The position numbers and the translations under genes were made by a program. Below the pieces are notes generated by a model, which worked only from the letters and a program-made list of their open reading frames with translations, was not told the DNA's origin and did not search any database. From contig NZ_BHZC01000001.1 of the NCBI RefSeq assembly GCF_003865135.1, forward strand, positions 3,410,001-3,474,000: a DNA stretch of 64,000 nucleotides, written 5' to 3'. The stretch is from Streptomyces chrestomyceticus JCM 4735 (GTDB taxonomy: Bacteria; Actinomycetota; Actinomycetes; Streptomycetales; Streptomycetaceae). Positions 1-7,675 of this stretch are shown piece after piece (position 1 is the first letter of the stretch; every line of letters begins with the position of its first letter).

Positions 1-92
1 GTCCCCGCGTCCGCCAGCGTGATGGCCAGGGTCACGACGACCAGCAGTACCGCCACACCGCGGTCACGCGCCGGGGATCGCTGGAAAGTCAT
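1..92 (-). CDS. N-terminal fragment of an unidentified membrane protein
   Basis: An ATG at 92 opens a frame running leftwards off the window edge. The visible 30 residues begin with a short Arg-rich segment (MTFQRSPARDRG) followed by a hydrophobic stretch (VAVLLVVVTLAITLA), the pattern of a first membrane-spanning helix with a positively charged cytoplasmic end. It lies beyond the stop of the response-regulator gene in the same direction. Too little is present to name a family; a sensor kinase or transporter subunit are both possible. Confidence 0.5.
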   Translation of the reverse strand, partial: MTFQRSPARDRGVAVLLVVVTLAITLADAG

Positions 93-223
93 CACGCCTT
101 CCAGCGTGCGGGTGCCGCCGCACCCCGCACAGGGTCGAAAGTCCTGGTGAGGCGGTTACGGGAGGTGAGACTGCTTACAGCGCGGGACCGTCGCGGAGCG
201 GGGTCGCAGTCGGCCCGGCGGGG

Positions 224-862
224 TCACAGCCAGCCCTTGGCGCCGGCCGTACGGACGGCTTCGGCGCGGTTGCGGGCGCCCGTCTTCTGGATGGCGGTGG
301 ACAGGTAGTTGCGTACGGTGCCGTGCGAGAGGTGCAGGGCGGCGGCGATCTCCGCGTTGGTGGAGCCGTCCGCCGCCGCGCGCAGCACGTCGCACTCCCG
401 GTCGGTGAGGGGGTTCGCCCCCTCCGACAGCGCGGCGGCGGCGAGCGCGGGGTCGATGACCTGGTCACCGCGGAGCACCCGCCGTACGGCGTCCGCCAAC
501 TGCGCGGCCGGGGCGTCCTTGACCAGGAACGCGTCGGCGCCGGACTCCATGGCGCGGCGCAGGTAGCCGGGCCGTCCGAAGGTGGTGAGGATGACGACCT
601 TGAGCGCCGGGAACTCGGCGCGCAGCAGCGCGGCGGCGTCCAGACCGCTGAGGCCGGGCATCTCGATGTCGAGCAACGCCACGTCCACGGGCTGCTCCCG
701 TACCGCGCCGACCACCTCGTCACCCCGCGCGGCCTGGACCACGACCTCCATGTCGGGTTCCAGTCCCAGCAGCGCGGCCAGCGCTTCCCGGACCATGGAC
801 TGGTCCTCGGCGAGGAGGAGGCGCACTTTCTTCACGGGCTGCTCGCCGTGCGGGTCAGTCAT
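224..862 (-). CDS. NarL/LuxR-family two-component response regulator (DesR-like)
   Basis: A 212-residue cytoplasmic DNA-binding regulator. The N-terminal receiver domain (about residues 11-125) has the acidic pair in LLAEDQ, the phospho-acceptor Asp in ALLDIEMPGLSG and the conserved Lys in FLVKDAP. The C-terminal LuxR-type helix-turn-helix (about 150-212) carries LTDRECDVLRAAADG and the recognition region IAAALHLSHGTVRNYLS. It is the likely partner of the DesK-type kinase at 1299-2537. The gene is separated from the kinase by a zinc-ribbon gene and has its own apparent leaderless promoter, so it may also be transcribed alone. The target is probably the ABC exporter operon upstream, inferred from linkage. 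The family call is secure. Confidence 0.93.
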   Translation of the reverse strand: MTDPHGEQPVKKVRLLLAEDQSMVREALAALLGLEPDMEVVVQAARGDEVVGAVREQPVDVALLDIEMPGLSGLDAAALLRAEFPALKVVILTTFGRPGYLRRAMESGADAFLVKDAPAAQLADAVRRVLRGDQVIDPALAAAALSEGANPLTDRECDVLRAAADGSTNAEIAAALHLSHGTVRNYLSTAIQKTGARNRAEAVRTAGAKGWL

Positions 863-868
863 GCGGCC

Positions 869-899
869 AGCCTAGCCAGACGGGGGAAAGCGCAGGTCA
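869..899 (-). promoter_or_regulatory. Candidate leaderless promoter of the response regulator
   Basis: On the minus strand a -10-like TAGGCT (874-869) lies six bases before the ATG at 862, and a -35-like TGACCT (899-894) lies 19 bases further upstream. No Shine-Dalgarno sequence precedes the ATG. This is the arrangement expected of leaderless transcripts, common in actinomycetes. Confidence 0.45.
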
Positions 900-934
900 G
901 CGGGCAGGGGCGGATGGTGGGGGCGGGGCGCGGG

Positions 935-979
935 GCTCAGCGGAACTCAGTGGGACTCAGCGGAACTCAGTGGGGCTCA
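935..979. repeat. Short tandem repeat, 20-bp unit
   Basis: About 2.2 copies of a 20-bp unit (ctcagcggaactcagtggga), itself two ten-base halves sharing actcag-NGG, fill the gap between the zinc-ribbon stop codon and the response-regulator promoter. On the minus strand this gives CTGAG five times at roughly ten-base spacing, about one helical turn. Confidence 0.7.
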
Positions 980-986
980 GCAGGAA

Positions 987-1178
987 TCACATGTAGAAGC
1001 GCTTGTGCTGCTGCGTCGGTTCGAAGGTCTGGCGGCAGCCGGAGCACCACCAGTGCCAGGTCTCCGGCGCCCGGCCGGAGTCGCTGGTGTCCTTCCACAG
1101 GCGGCGCCGGTCGCGGCAGGCCGGGCAGCCGGGCGGGGCGAGGGGACCGACGACGGCCCGCGGGTCGATGGGTGGCAT
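987..1178 (-). CDS. Small zinc-ribbon protein
   Basis: A 63-residue protein. Two Cys pairs, CPAC in the first half and CSGC in the second, embedded in WHWWCSGCRQTF, form a typical four-Cys zinc ribbon. It probably acts in the cytoplasm as a small metal-stabilised module; no partner is known. The chosen start is the ATG at 1178; the frame stays open to 1277, so a longer form is possible, but that extension is Arg/Pro/Ala-rich and looks non-coding. It sits between the sensor kinase and the response regulator on the same strand, an unusual insertion in a two-component operon. Function unknown. Confidence 0.6.
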   Translation of the reverse strand: MPPIDPRAVVGPLAPPGCPACRDRRRLWKDTSDSGRAPETWHWWCSGCRQTFEPTQQHKRFYM

Positions 1179-1298
1179 GGCGCCAGCCTGCACACCCCGG
1201 AGCGCCGGTGCGCCGGTTCCCGCGCCGGGCCACTCCAACGGGCGGAGCGGGAGTGCGCGCCCGCGCGCCGGAGCCACCGGAGCGCACAGCCGTACGCC

Positions 1299-2537
1299 TC
1301 ACGCCCCCGACGGGCGCTGCTCCGCGGACCGGGTGACCGCGTCCGGCACCGGCAGGCCGCCGAGCGGTACGTATGCGCGGAGGGCGAAGCCGCGGCCCCG
1401 CGGCGCCGAGCCCGTCTCCAGGCGGCCGTCGGTCAGCGCCAGCCGTTCGCGCAGCCCGCTCAGGCCGTTCCCGTCGTGGTTCCCGCCGCGCGGCGGCCCG
1501 GTGCCGTCGTCGACGACGGACAGGCACAGGTAGCGCCGTTCGTCGGCCTCCCACTCCTCGGTGAGCAGCACCTCGCAGCGGCCCGCGCCACTGTGCCGTA
1601 CGACGTTGGTGACGGCTTCCCGCAGCGACCAGGCCAGGGCGCCCTCCCCGTCCTCCGTAAGACCCCGGTGCTCCTGTTCCACGGCCGGGTCGATGTCCGC
1701 CGCGATCGCCGCGGTGCGCAGCGCGGCGCGGGCCCCGGCCAGTTCCACGACCAGGCGGGGACGCCGGTAGCCGGTGACGGCCTCGCGGACGTCCACCAGC
1801 GCCTGGCGGCTGACCCGTTCGATGTCGGCGACCTGCTGGGCCGCGCGGTCCGGCTCGGCGGGCAGCATCCGCCCGGCCAGTTCGCTCTTGAGCGTGATCA
1901 GGGAGAGCGAGTGGCCGAGGAGGTCGTGCAGGTCGCGGGCGAGCCGCAGCCGCTCCTCGTTGGCGGCCAGCCGCGCGACCTCCTCCCGCGCCTCGCGCAA
2001 CTCCTTCGTCGTACGGATCAGATGCTGCACGCCGACCATCGCGAAGCCGCTGAGCAGGCAGGGCAGGGCGTACGCGAAGAGGTAGGCGCGGACGTCCGCG
2101 TAGCGCAGGCCGATCAGTACGAGGACGGCGGTCAGCGCGGGGATGGCCCACCGGGAGACGCTGAACGGCTGGGTGACGGCCACCGCGACACACACGAAGG
2201 TGAAGAGCACCAGCCAGTTCGGCCCGATGACCGAGGCCAGCAGGCCGGCGAGTACCGCGATGAAGGCCACGGCCGCCCGGACCGCCGCGTTCTTCACGGG
2301 CCGGTGGGCCATGTGGCGGAAGAGCACGACGAAGTAGACGGCGACGAACGTCAGGAGACCGGCACAGCCCAGCAGCTCGTGCGCCGGGGACAGCCCGCCG
2401 TCGGCCAGGTCACCGATCGGCCCCGCCAGGTACAGGAACCAGATGACGACCCAGGCGCTCTTCACCAGCGCCTGCCGACGGGTACGGGGCGCCGTTCCGA
2501 TCAGCACCGGGCTGGGCTCGGTCTCCGCCGTCTTCAT
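1299..2537 (-). CDS. DesK-type sensor histidine kinase
   Basis: A 412-residue membrane kinase. The N-terminal half has about five or six hydrophobic helices. Next come the HisKA_3 dimerisation segment with the phospho-accepting His in LARDLHDLLGHSL and a C-terminal HATPase domain with an N box (LREAVTNVVRHSG) and G boxes (VVDDGTG, GLSGLRERLAL). It presumably senses an envelope or membrane cue and phosphorylates the regulator at 224-862. The ATG at 2537 overlaps the stop of the ABC permease as ATGA, so kinase and exporter are translationally coupled. Such pairing is typical of systems where the exporter removes, or reports on, a membrane-active compound; the substrate cannot be read from sequence. 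Confidence 0.92.
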   Translation of the reverse strand: MKTAETEPSPVLIGTAPRTRRQALVKSAWVVIWFLYLAGPIGDLADGGLSPAHELLGCAGLLTFVAVYFVVLFRHMAHRPVKNAAVRAAVAFIAVLAGLLASVIGPNWLVLFTFVCVAVAVTQPFSVSRWAIPALTAVLVLIGLRYADVRAYLFAYALPCLLSGFAMVGVQHLIRTTKELREAREEVARLAANEERLRLARDLHDLLGHSLSLITLKSELAGRMLPAEPDRAAQQVADIERVSRQALVDVREAVTGYRRPRLVVELAGARAALRTAAIAADIDPAVEQEHRGLTEDGEGALAWSLREAVTNVVRHSGAGRCEVLLTEEWEADERRYLCLSVVDDGTGPPRGGNHDGNGLSGLRERLALTDGRLETGSAPRGRGFALRAYVPLGGLPVPDAVTRSAEQRPSGA

Positions 2538-3271
2538 GCCGTTCGGGTGTCCTTCCGGTAGAGCCAGCCCGCGCCGCCCGCGAAGACGAGCAGATAGCCG
2601 GCGAGGATGGCCAGGTCCTTGGCGTCCGGGGCGTGGCCGCCCTCGATGGCCGTGCCGAGCGCGGCGTACGCGTGGGTCGGCAGCCACTCGGCGATGTTCT
2701 GCACCCACTGCGGCAGGATCGTCAGCGGCATCCACAGCCCGCCGAGGAACGCCAGCACGAAGTAGATCATCATCGCGATCGGGCGGACCGCGTCACCGCT
2801 GGCCAGGTAGCCGATGGCGACGCCGAGCGCGGCGAACACGAAGCTGCCGAGCCAGGTGGCGACGAGGATGGCGATCCACTGCCAGGCCTCCAGCCGGACG
2901 CCCTTGACCGTCGCGGCAACGAGCATGACGAGCACGATGGACGGCAGGCTGACCGTCGCGGCGGCGCCCATCTTCGCGGCGACGTAGCCGCGTCCGGGCA
3001 GCGCGGTCAGCCGAAGCTGCCGCACCCAGCCCTTCTCGCGCTCCTTGGCGATCGCCTCGCTGTTGCCGATCAGGACGGCGGTCATCGCGCCGAACGCCGC
3101 CATGGAGACCATGAAGTACAGCGGCATGTCCAGGGTCATGCCCGGTATCGGCTTGCTGTCGGCGCCGCCCGCGATGATCAGGTAGAGCACCGGCGGGTAG
3201 ATCACCGAGAAGAACATGAACTTCTTGTTCCGCAGGGAGCGGACGATCTCCAGCTTGATCAGGGTGGTCAT
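2534..3271 (-). CDS. ABC-2 type transporter permease
   Basis: A 245-residue integral membrane subunit with about six hydrophobic helices and no ATPase motifs. A short cytoplasmic N-terminus (MTTLIKLEIVRSLRNKKF) precedes the first helix, as usual for ABC-2 exporters of the daunorubicin/lantibiotic-resistance type. It overlaps the ATPase gene by four bases at its start and the kinase gene by four at its end, so the three are made from one message in fixed proportion. It should form a dimer bound to two copies of the 3268-4227 ATPase and export a lipid, peptide or drug-like compound; the substrate is not predictable. Confidence 0.92.
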   Translation of the reverse strand: MTTLIKLEIVRSLRNKKFMFFSVIYPPVLYLIIAGGADSKPIPGMTLDMPLYFMVSMAAFGAMTAVLIGNSEAIAKEREKGWVRQLRLTALPGRGYVAAKMGAAATVSLPSIVLVMLVAATVKGVRLEAWQWIAILVATWLGSFVFAALGVAIGYLASGDAVRPIAMMIYFVLAFLGGLWMPLTILPQWVQNIAEWLPTHAYAALGTAIEGGHAPDAKDLAILAGYLLVFAGGAGWLYRKDTRTA

Positions 3272-4227
3272 CGTGCCGCCTCCTCGGCGGTCGCCGCGTC
3301 GGTGATGGCGATGAACGCCTGCTCCAGGCCGAGTCCGGCCACTTCCAGGTTGCGCGGGTACAGACCGAGGCCGTACGCGGCGTGCACCGTCGCGTCGGCG
3401 TCCCGGGACTGCATGCGCACGGTACGCCCGGAGACCTCCAGGGAGGTCAGGTGCGGCAGCCGGCGCAGCTCCTCGCGGTCGACCGGCCCGTCCAGGTCGA
3501 AGGTGATACGGCGGGCACCGGCCCGGGCCTTGATCTCGGCGGCCGTGCCGTCGGCCAGCACCCGGCCGCGGTGCAGCACGATCACGCGGTCCGCGATCTC
3601 GTCCGCCTCTTCGAGGTAGTGGGTGGCGAACAGCACCGTACGGCCCTGCCGGGCCTGCGCCCGCATGGTGCCCCAGAAGGTCTGCCGGGAGGAGACGTCC
3701 ATACCGGTGGTCGGCTCGTCCAGCACGATCAGCTCGTTGGCGCCGGCCGTGGCGAGCGCGAAGCGCACCCGCTGCTCCTGGCCACCGGAGAGCTTGTCGA
3801 CCATCCGGTCGGCGATCTCGGTGATGCCGGCCGCGTCCATGATCTGCTCGACCGGGTAGCCGCCGGGGTGCAGGTCACTGGCGAGCCGGACCAGCTCCCG
3901 GACCTTCACGCCGTTCATCAGGCCGCCGCTCTGCAGCATGGCACCGACCTTGCCCTGTTCGATGGCGCGCTGCGGGCTGGTGCCGAAGAGCGACACGCTG
4001 CCGGCGTCGGCGGTGCGCAGGCCCAGGAGCAGGTCGAGGGTGGAGGACTTGCCGGCGCCGTTCGGGCCGAGGAGGGCGACGGTCTCGCCCGCGTGCAGTT
4101 CCAGGTCCAGGTCGGCCACCGCCCGTACGGCGCCGTAGTTCTTGCTGACTCCCCGGAAGCTGACCACGGGCGCCGGGCCCGCCCGTCGCCCGGCGGGCCG
4201 GTCTGTGGTGGTGGCTGTGCTCGTCAT
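3268..4227 (-). CDS. ABC exporter ATPase subunit
   Basis: A 319-residue cytoplasmic ATPase. The nucleotide-binding domain shows Walker A GPNGAGKSS, signature LSGGQEQRVRFALA, Walker B LIVLDEPTTGMD and the H-loop FATHYLEE, all intact. The C-terminal 80 or so residues form the extension common in ABC-2 drug-export ATPases (DrrA class). It is the first gene of a coupled ATPase-permease-kinase unit. A palindrome covers its ribosome-binding region and a second lies about 60 bases upstream, so translation or transcription is probably regulated there. Confidence 0.94.
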   Translation of the reverse strand: MTSTATTTDRPAGRRAGPAPVVSFRGVSKNYGAVRAVADLDLELHAGETVALLGPNGAGKSSTLDLLLGLRTADAGSVSLFGTSPQRAIEQGKVGAMLQSGGLMNGVKVRELVRLASDLHPGGYPVEQIMDAAGITEIADRMVDKLSGGQEQRVRFALATAGANELIVLDEPTTGMDVSSRQTFWGTMRAQARQGRTVLFATHYLEEADEIADRVIVLHRGRVLADGTAAEIKARAGARRITFDLDGPVDREELRRLPHLTSLEVSGRTVRMQSRDADATVHAAYGLGLYPRNLEVAGLGLEQAFIAITDAATAEEAAR

Positions 4228-4234
4228 GGTTACA

Positions 4235-4300
4235 GCCTCACAGTGAGGCGGTGGCGCGCGGCAGTGTCGCCTGTCGCAAGTACGGGATGACAGATGTCAT
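4235..4300 (-). promoter_or_regulatory. Two palindromes upstream of the ABC/two-component operon
   Basis: GCCTCAC-A-GTGAGGC (4235-4249) is a perfect 7-bp-arm hairpin whose GAGG is also the best Shine-Dalgarno for the ATG at 4227. Further out, ATGACA-GA-TGTCAT (4287-4300) is a perfect 6-bp-arm dyad, a reasonable operator for the NarL-type regulator of this cluster. Binding by that regulator is inference. Confidence 0.45.
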
Positions 4301-4384
4301 GGGTGGTGTCCCCTAGGGTGCGCCGGGCGGGGCGGTTTCGGGGTGCCCGGACCGGATCCGGCCGCGGCGGCGGCGGAGGACAGA

Positions 4385-5245
4385 TCAGCCGGGCACGGTC
4401 ATGCGCTGCGTGCCGACGACCGACAGCAGCCGCAGGGCCTCCGCCGACGGCGAGCCGGGCGCGGCGGTGTAGATGACGACGCGCTGGTCCCGGTCGGTGA
4501 TGTCCAGGACGTCGCAACTGACGCTGACGGGCCCGACCAGGGGGTGTTCGAAGGTCTTGCAGAGGGTGGGCCGGGCGGCCACGTCGTGGGCGGCCCAGAG
4601 CCGGGCGAACTCCTCGCTGCCCGCCAGGAGCTCCTCGACCAGACCGGTCACCTCAGGGTCGCCGGGGTAGCGGGCCGCGGTGGCGCGCAGTTGCCGGGCC
4701 GCGGTCCGGGCGAAGGCGTCCGCGTCCGAGACGCCGTACAGCCGCCGTCCGTACGGGTGCGGGCCCAGGAACGCGCGCCGGACGAGGTTGCGGTCCCGGC
4801 GCGGCAGGGCGGAGAAGTCCTCCATCAGCGCGGCGGCCAGCTCGTTCCAGGCGATGACCTCGTACGTCGCCGAGATGACGAGCGCCGCGGCCTCCGGCAG
4901 CCGCCGCAGCAGGTCGACGATGCTCTGCCGTACCTCGCGGGACGGGCCCGGAGGGGGGCCGGGCGGGGCGCCGGCAAGGTGGTGGAGATGGTCACGCTCG
5001 GCGTCCGACAGGCGCAGCGCGCGAGCGAGCTGGGCCAGCACCTCACGGGACGGCCGCGGGCCGCGGGCCTGCTCCAGCCGTGTGTAGTACTCGGTCGAGA
5101 TGAACGCCAACTGCGCCACCTCCTCGCGGCGCAGTCCCGGGGTGCGGCGGCGCACTCCGGCGGGCAGCCCCACGTCGGCGGGGGTGATGCGCTCGCGCCT
5201 GCTGCGCAGGAAGTCGCCCAGTTCTCGTCGTACACGTCGGTCCAC
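4385..5245 (-). CDS. MmyB-like XRE-family transcriptional regulator
   Basis: A 286-residue regulator from a GTG start at 5245 (VDRRVRRELGDFLRSRRE). The N-terminal HTH (about residues 10-80) contains the diagnostic GLRREEVAQLAFISTEYYTRLEQ segment. The C-terminal domain (about 100-280) is the MmyB-like ligand-binding region, which in this family can bind fatty-acid-like ligands, with the characteristic DWNELAAAL-like and HDV motifs seen here as AWNELAAALM and AAHDVAARPT. It is transcribed divergently from a short-chain dehydrogenase across a strong inverted repeat. MmyB-like/SDR divergent pairs recur in actinomycetes, with the regulator repressing both genes. The frame is open further upstream, but that part overlaps the operator. 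Confidence 0.88.
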   Translation of the reverse strand: MDRRVRRELGDFLRSRRERITPADVGLPAGVRRRTPGLRREEVAQLAFISTEYYTRLEQARGPRPSREVLAQLARALRLSDAERDHLHHLAGAPPGPPPGPSREVRQSIVDLLRRLPEAAALVISATYEVIAWNELAAALMEDFSALPRRDRNLVRRAFLGPHPYGRRLYGVSDADAFARTAARQLRATAARYPGDPEVTGLVEELLAGSEEFARLWAAHDVAARPTLCKTFEHPLVGPVSVSCDVLDITDRDQRVVIYTAAPGSPSAEALRLLSVVGTQRMTVPG

Positions 5246-5273
5246 GTCCCCAGTGTGCGCGGACGCCGCCCGG

Positions 5274-5304
5274 CCCAGCCAGGTACAGCCGGTGCCTGGC
5301 TGGG
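5274..5304. promoter_or_regulatory. Operator between the MmyB-like regulator and the SDR gene
   Basis: Arms cccagccaggtac (5274-5286) and gtgcctggctggg (5292-5304) match at 12 of 13 positions around a five-base spacer. It is centred between the two divergent start codons, the place expected for a repressor controlling both genes. Confidence 0.65.
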
Positions 5305-5332
5305 CGGGACGGCCGGGCACAGGCTCGTCGGC

Positions 5333-6169
5333 ATGGACAACACACCGGGCGTATCAGGCCCTTCAGACGCATCGACCACTTTGAGCGCACCTGCCCCGTC
5401 CGCCACGGCCGCGGGCCTGCTCGCCGGCAAGGTCGCCTTCATCACCGGAGCCGGCCGCGGCATCGGCGCCGCCGCGGCGCGGCTGTTCGCCCGGGAGGGA
5501 GCCGAGGTGCTTCTCGCGGCGCGTACGGAAGCCCAGCTCAAGTCGGTGACCGAGGAGATCGGGGCGGCCGGCGGAACCGCGGACCACGTGGTGTGCGACC
5601 TGGCCGACGCGGCGAGCGTCCGCGCCGCCGTCGACCGGGCCGTACAGCTTTACGGACGGCTCGACGTGGCCTTCAACAACGGCGCCACCGGGCAGCCGCC
5701 CGGCCCGCTGGACGAGCTGCCGGAAGACGAATTCGACCTCGTCAGCGCCGTGAACTTCAAGGGCCCGTGGCTGGCGATGACCGCCGAGATCGCCGCCATC
5801 CGCGCCACCGCGGGGCGCGGGGCGATCGTCAACACCTCCAGCGTCGGCAGCCTCGCGGGCAACCCACAACTGCCGGTCTACGGGGCCGCGAAGCGGGCGG
5901 TCAACAGCCTCACCGAGTCGGCGGCCGTCACGTACGGCCCTGAAGGCATCCGCGTCAACGCCGTCGCGCCCGGCACCACGCTCACCGAGATGCTGCACGC
6001 GTGGGACGAGCGGTCCCCCGGCACCATCGAGCAGCTCAACGCCCGTACCCCGCTGGGCCGGGCCGCCGACCCGGAAGAGATCGCCCAGGCCGCGGCCTGG
6101 CTGCTCAGCGACCGTGCCTCCTACGTCACCGGCACGGTCCTGCGGGTCGACGGCGGGATGTGCGCCTGA
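5333..6169 (+). CDS. Short-chain dehydrogenase/reductase (SDR family)
   Basis: A 278-residue classical SDR. A Ser/Thr/Ala-rich N-terminal leader of about 25 residues precedes the Rossmann fold. Family motifs are all present: cofactor loop TGAGRGIG, NNGA (variant of NNAG), catalytic Ser in NTSSVGS, YGAAK for the YxxxK pair, and the C-terminal YVTGTVLRVDGG. The AARTE segment after beta-2 suggests NADP(H) preference. The likely reaction is NAD(P)H-dependent oxidation or reduction of a small alcohol or ketone; the substrate is unknown. The gene is controlled with the divergent MmyB-like regulator and is followed by a hairpin terminator shared with the convergent hydrolase gene. Confidence 0.92.
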   Translation: MDNTPGVSGPSDASTTLSAPAPSATAAGLLAGKVAFITGAGRGIGAAAARLFAREGAEVLLAARTEAQLKSVTEEIGAAGGTADHVVCDLADAASVRAAVDRAVQLYGRLDVAFNNGATGQPPGPLDELPEDEFDLVSAVNFKGPWLAMTAEIAAIRATAGRGAIVNTSSVGSLAGNPQLPVYGAAKRAVNSLTESAAVTYGPEGIRVNAVAPGTTLTEMLHAWDERSPGTIEQLNARTPLGRAADPEEIAQAAAWLLSDRASYVTGTVLRVDGGMCA

Positions 6170-6201
6170 GCCCGCCGGGCGGGCGGCGTTGCGTACCTGA
6201 G

Positions 6202-6235
6202 TACCTGGGTACGTAGGCATCCGGGTACCCAGGTA
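6202..6235. terminator. Bidirectional hairpin between convergent genes
   Basis: Perfect 11-bp inverted repeat tacctgggtac (6202-6212) and gtacccaggta (6225-6235) with a 12-base loop. It lies between the stop of the SDR gene and the stop of the convergent serine hydrolase gene. Confidence 0.6.
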
Positions 6236-6254
6236 TCCGGGCACCCGGCCCCGG

Positions 6255-7496
6255 CTAGCGCTTCCGCGCGCCGCAGAACTCGGCCTCCACGACCCCCACA
6301 TATGTGGCGGCGTCGCCCATCCAGTCGCCATTGATGTTGAACGTCAACTGGTGACCGCCGTCCCGGGTGCCGACGACCCCGGACACGGAGCCGTTGGCGC
6401 GGCCCGTCTTGCCCACCACCGTCACCCCGCAGGAGAGGGTGACGGACTCGATGCCGAGCCCGTAGCGGTAGCCCTCGGTCTCCGCGGGCACGGTGGTGAA
6501 CATCTCGCGGGTAGCCGCCGGGCCCAGCAACCGGCCCCGGGTCAGCGCCCGGAAGAAGGTGTTCACGTCGCCAGTGGTGGAGATGATGTCGCCCGCAGCG
6601 CCGAGCCACGACATGTTCTGCTCGGTGGCGTCCACGACCGGCGCGTCGGGCTCCTTCTGCCGCAGCCGCGAGTAGGCGGTGGGGTGCGGCGCCGGCATCC
6701 GGGGGTCCAGGCCGGGGAACGAGGTCTCGCGCAGGCGCAGCGGGTTCAGGACGCGCCGCTGCACCTCCTGGGCGTACGAGTGACCGGTCGCCTTCTCGAC
6801 GATCATCCCGACGAGTACGTAGTTGGTGTTGCTGTACAGGGCGCCCTGCCCCGGGGCGCTGTGCGGCGGCTGCTTCATCGCGAGGGCCACGAGGTCCGCG
6901 GGGCGGTAGGTGGTGTAGCGGTGCTCCGGGAAGCCGGGGCCGGAGGTGCGGTAGGAGAACTCGGGGTCGGAGGTGTGGTTGGCGAGGCCGCTGGTGTGGT
7001 TCAGCAACTGGCGCAGCCGGATGGCGCGGCCGTCGTTGCCGTTGCCGCGTACGAGTCCGGGCAGCCACTTCTCGACGCTGTCGTCCAGGTCGAGCACGCC
7101 CTCTTCCGCCAGTTGGAGGAGGACGGTGGCGAGGAAGACCTTGGTGATGCTGGCGGCACGGAAGTGGTCGGCGCTGGTCCGCTCGCGGTGCGTGGACGTG
7201 TCCGCGTACCCGGCCGAGCCGGACCACCGGCCCCGCCCGTCCCGGGCTTCGGCGACGACCCCGGGGAGGCCGCCCTTCTCCACCACGTCCCGCAGCGCGT
7301 CCTGGGTCGCCTGGTGACGATCGTCGCTGTGCCGGGGAGTTGCCGCGCCGGCGGCCGGCCCGGCGGCGAGGACGGCCGTGACGGCCAAGGCCAGTGCCGT
7401 GGCGCGGGTGGCGGCCGGACGGTGGGAGCGGCGGGAAGTGCTGCGCGCGGCGGCGGACTCGGCGGTGCGGGCCCGGCGGTCGATTACGGAGATCAT
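6255..7496 (-). CDS. Secreted serine beta-lactamase/D-Ala-D-Ala carboxypeptidase-fold hydrolase
   Basis: A 413-residue exported enzyme. The N-terminus has Arg-rich and hydrophobic segments ending in AAGPAAGAATP, a signal peptide of about 52 residues with an RR pair that could suit either the Sec or Tat path. The catalytic set of class C beta-lactamases and DD-peptidases is complete: SITK (Ser116/Lys119), YSN (221-223) and KTG near the C-terminus. The family includes R61-type DD-carboxypeptidases, esterases and beta-lactamases, so peptidoglycan trimming outside the membrane is likely but not proven. A TAGCGT box seven bases before the ATG suggests a leaderless transcript. It stands alone, convergent with the SDR gene. 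Confidence 0.9.
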   Translation of the reverse strand: MISVIDRRARTAESAAARSTSRRSHRPAATRATALALAVTAVLAAGPAAGAATPRHSDDRHQATQDALRDVVEKGGLPGVVAEARDGRGRWSGSAGYADTSTHRERTSADHFRAASITKVFLATVLLQLAEEGVLDLDDSVEKWLPGLVRGNGNDGRAIRLRQLLNHTSGLANHTSDPEFSYRTSGPGFPEHRYTTYRPADLVALAMKQPPHSAPGQGALYSNTNYVLVGMIVEKATGHSYAQEVQRRVLNPLRLRETSFPGLDPRMPAPHPTAYSRLRQKEPDAPVVDATEQNMSWLGAAGDIISTTGDVNTFFRALTRGRLLGPAATREMFTTVPAETEGYRYGLGIESVTLSCGVTVVGKTGRANGSVSGVVGTRDGGHQLTFNINGDWMGDAATYVGVVEAEFCGARKR

Positions 7497-7503
7497 GCCC
7501 GGG

Positions 7504-7563
7504 ACGCTATGGCGCGCCGCGGCCCCGCAGTACCGACGAAAGTAAGGTACGCGTTCTTACCTT
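7504..7563 (-). promoter_or_regulatory. Leaderless promoter with a candidate operator, serine hydrolase gene
   Basis: On the minus strand TAGCGT (7509-7504) lies seven bases before the ATG. About 35 bases upstream is a TetR/MarR-style dyad, GTAAG-N9-CTTAC, spanning 7542-7560, overlapped by aaggta/tacctt arms to 7563. The operator role is inference. Confidence 0.35.
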
Positions 7564-7675
7564 GGGGGGTTCCCCGCGCGTTCCGACGCTGAGGCGCCGC
7601 GCCGCTGAGGCGCTGAGGCGGCGGGGAAGGTGGTGAGTCCGGTCCGCCGCCCGGATGACGTCGATCCGGGTCCGT

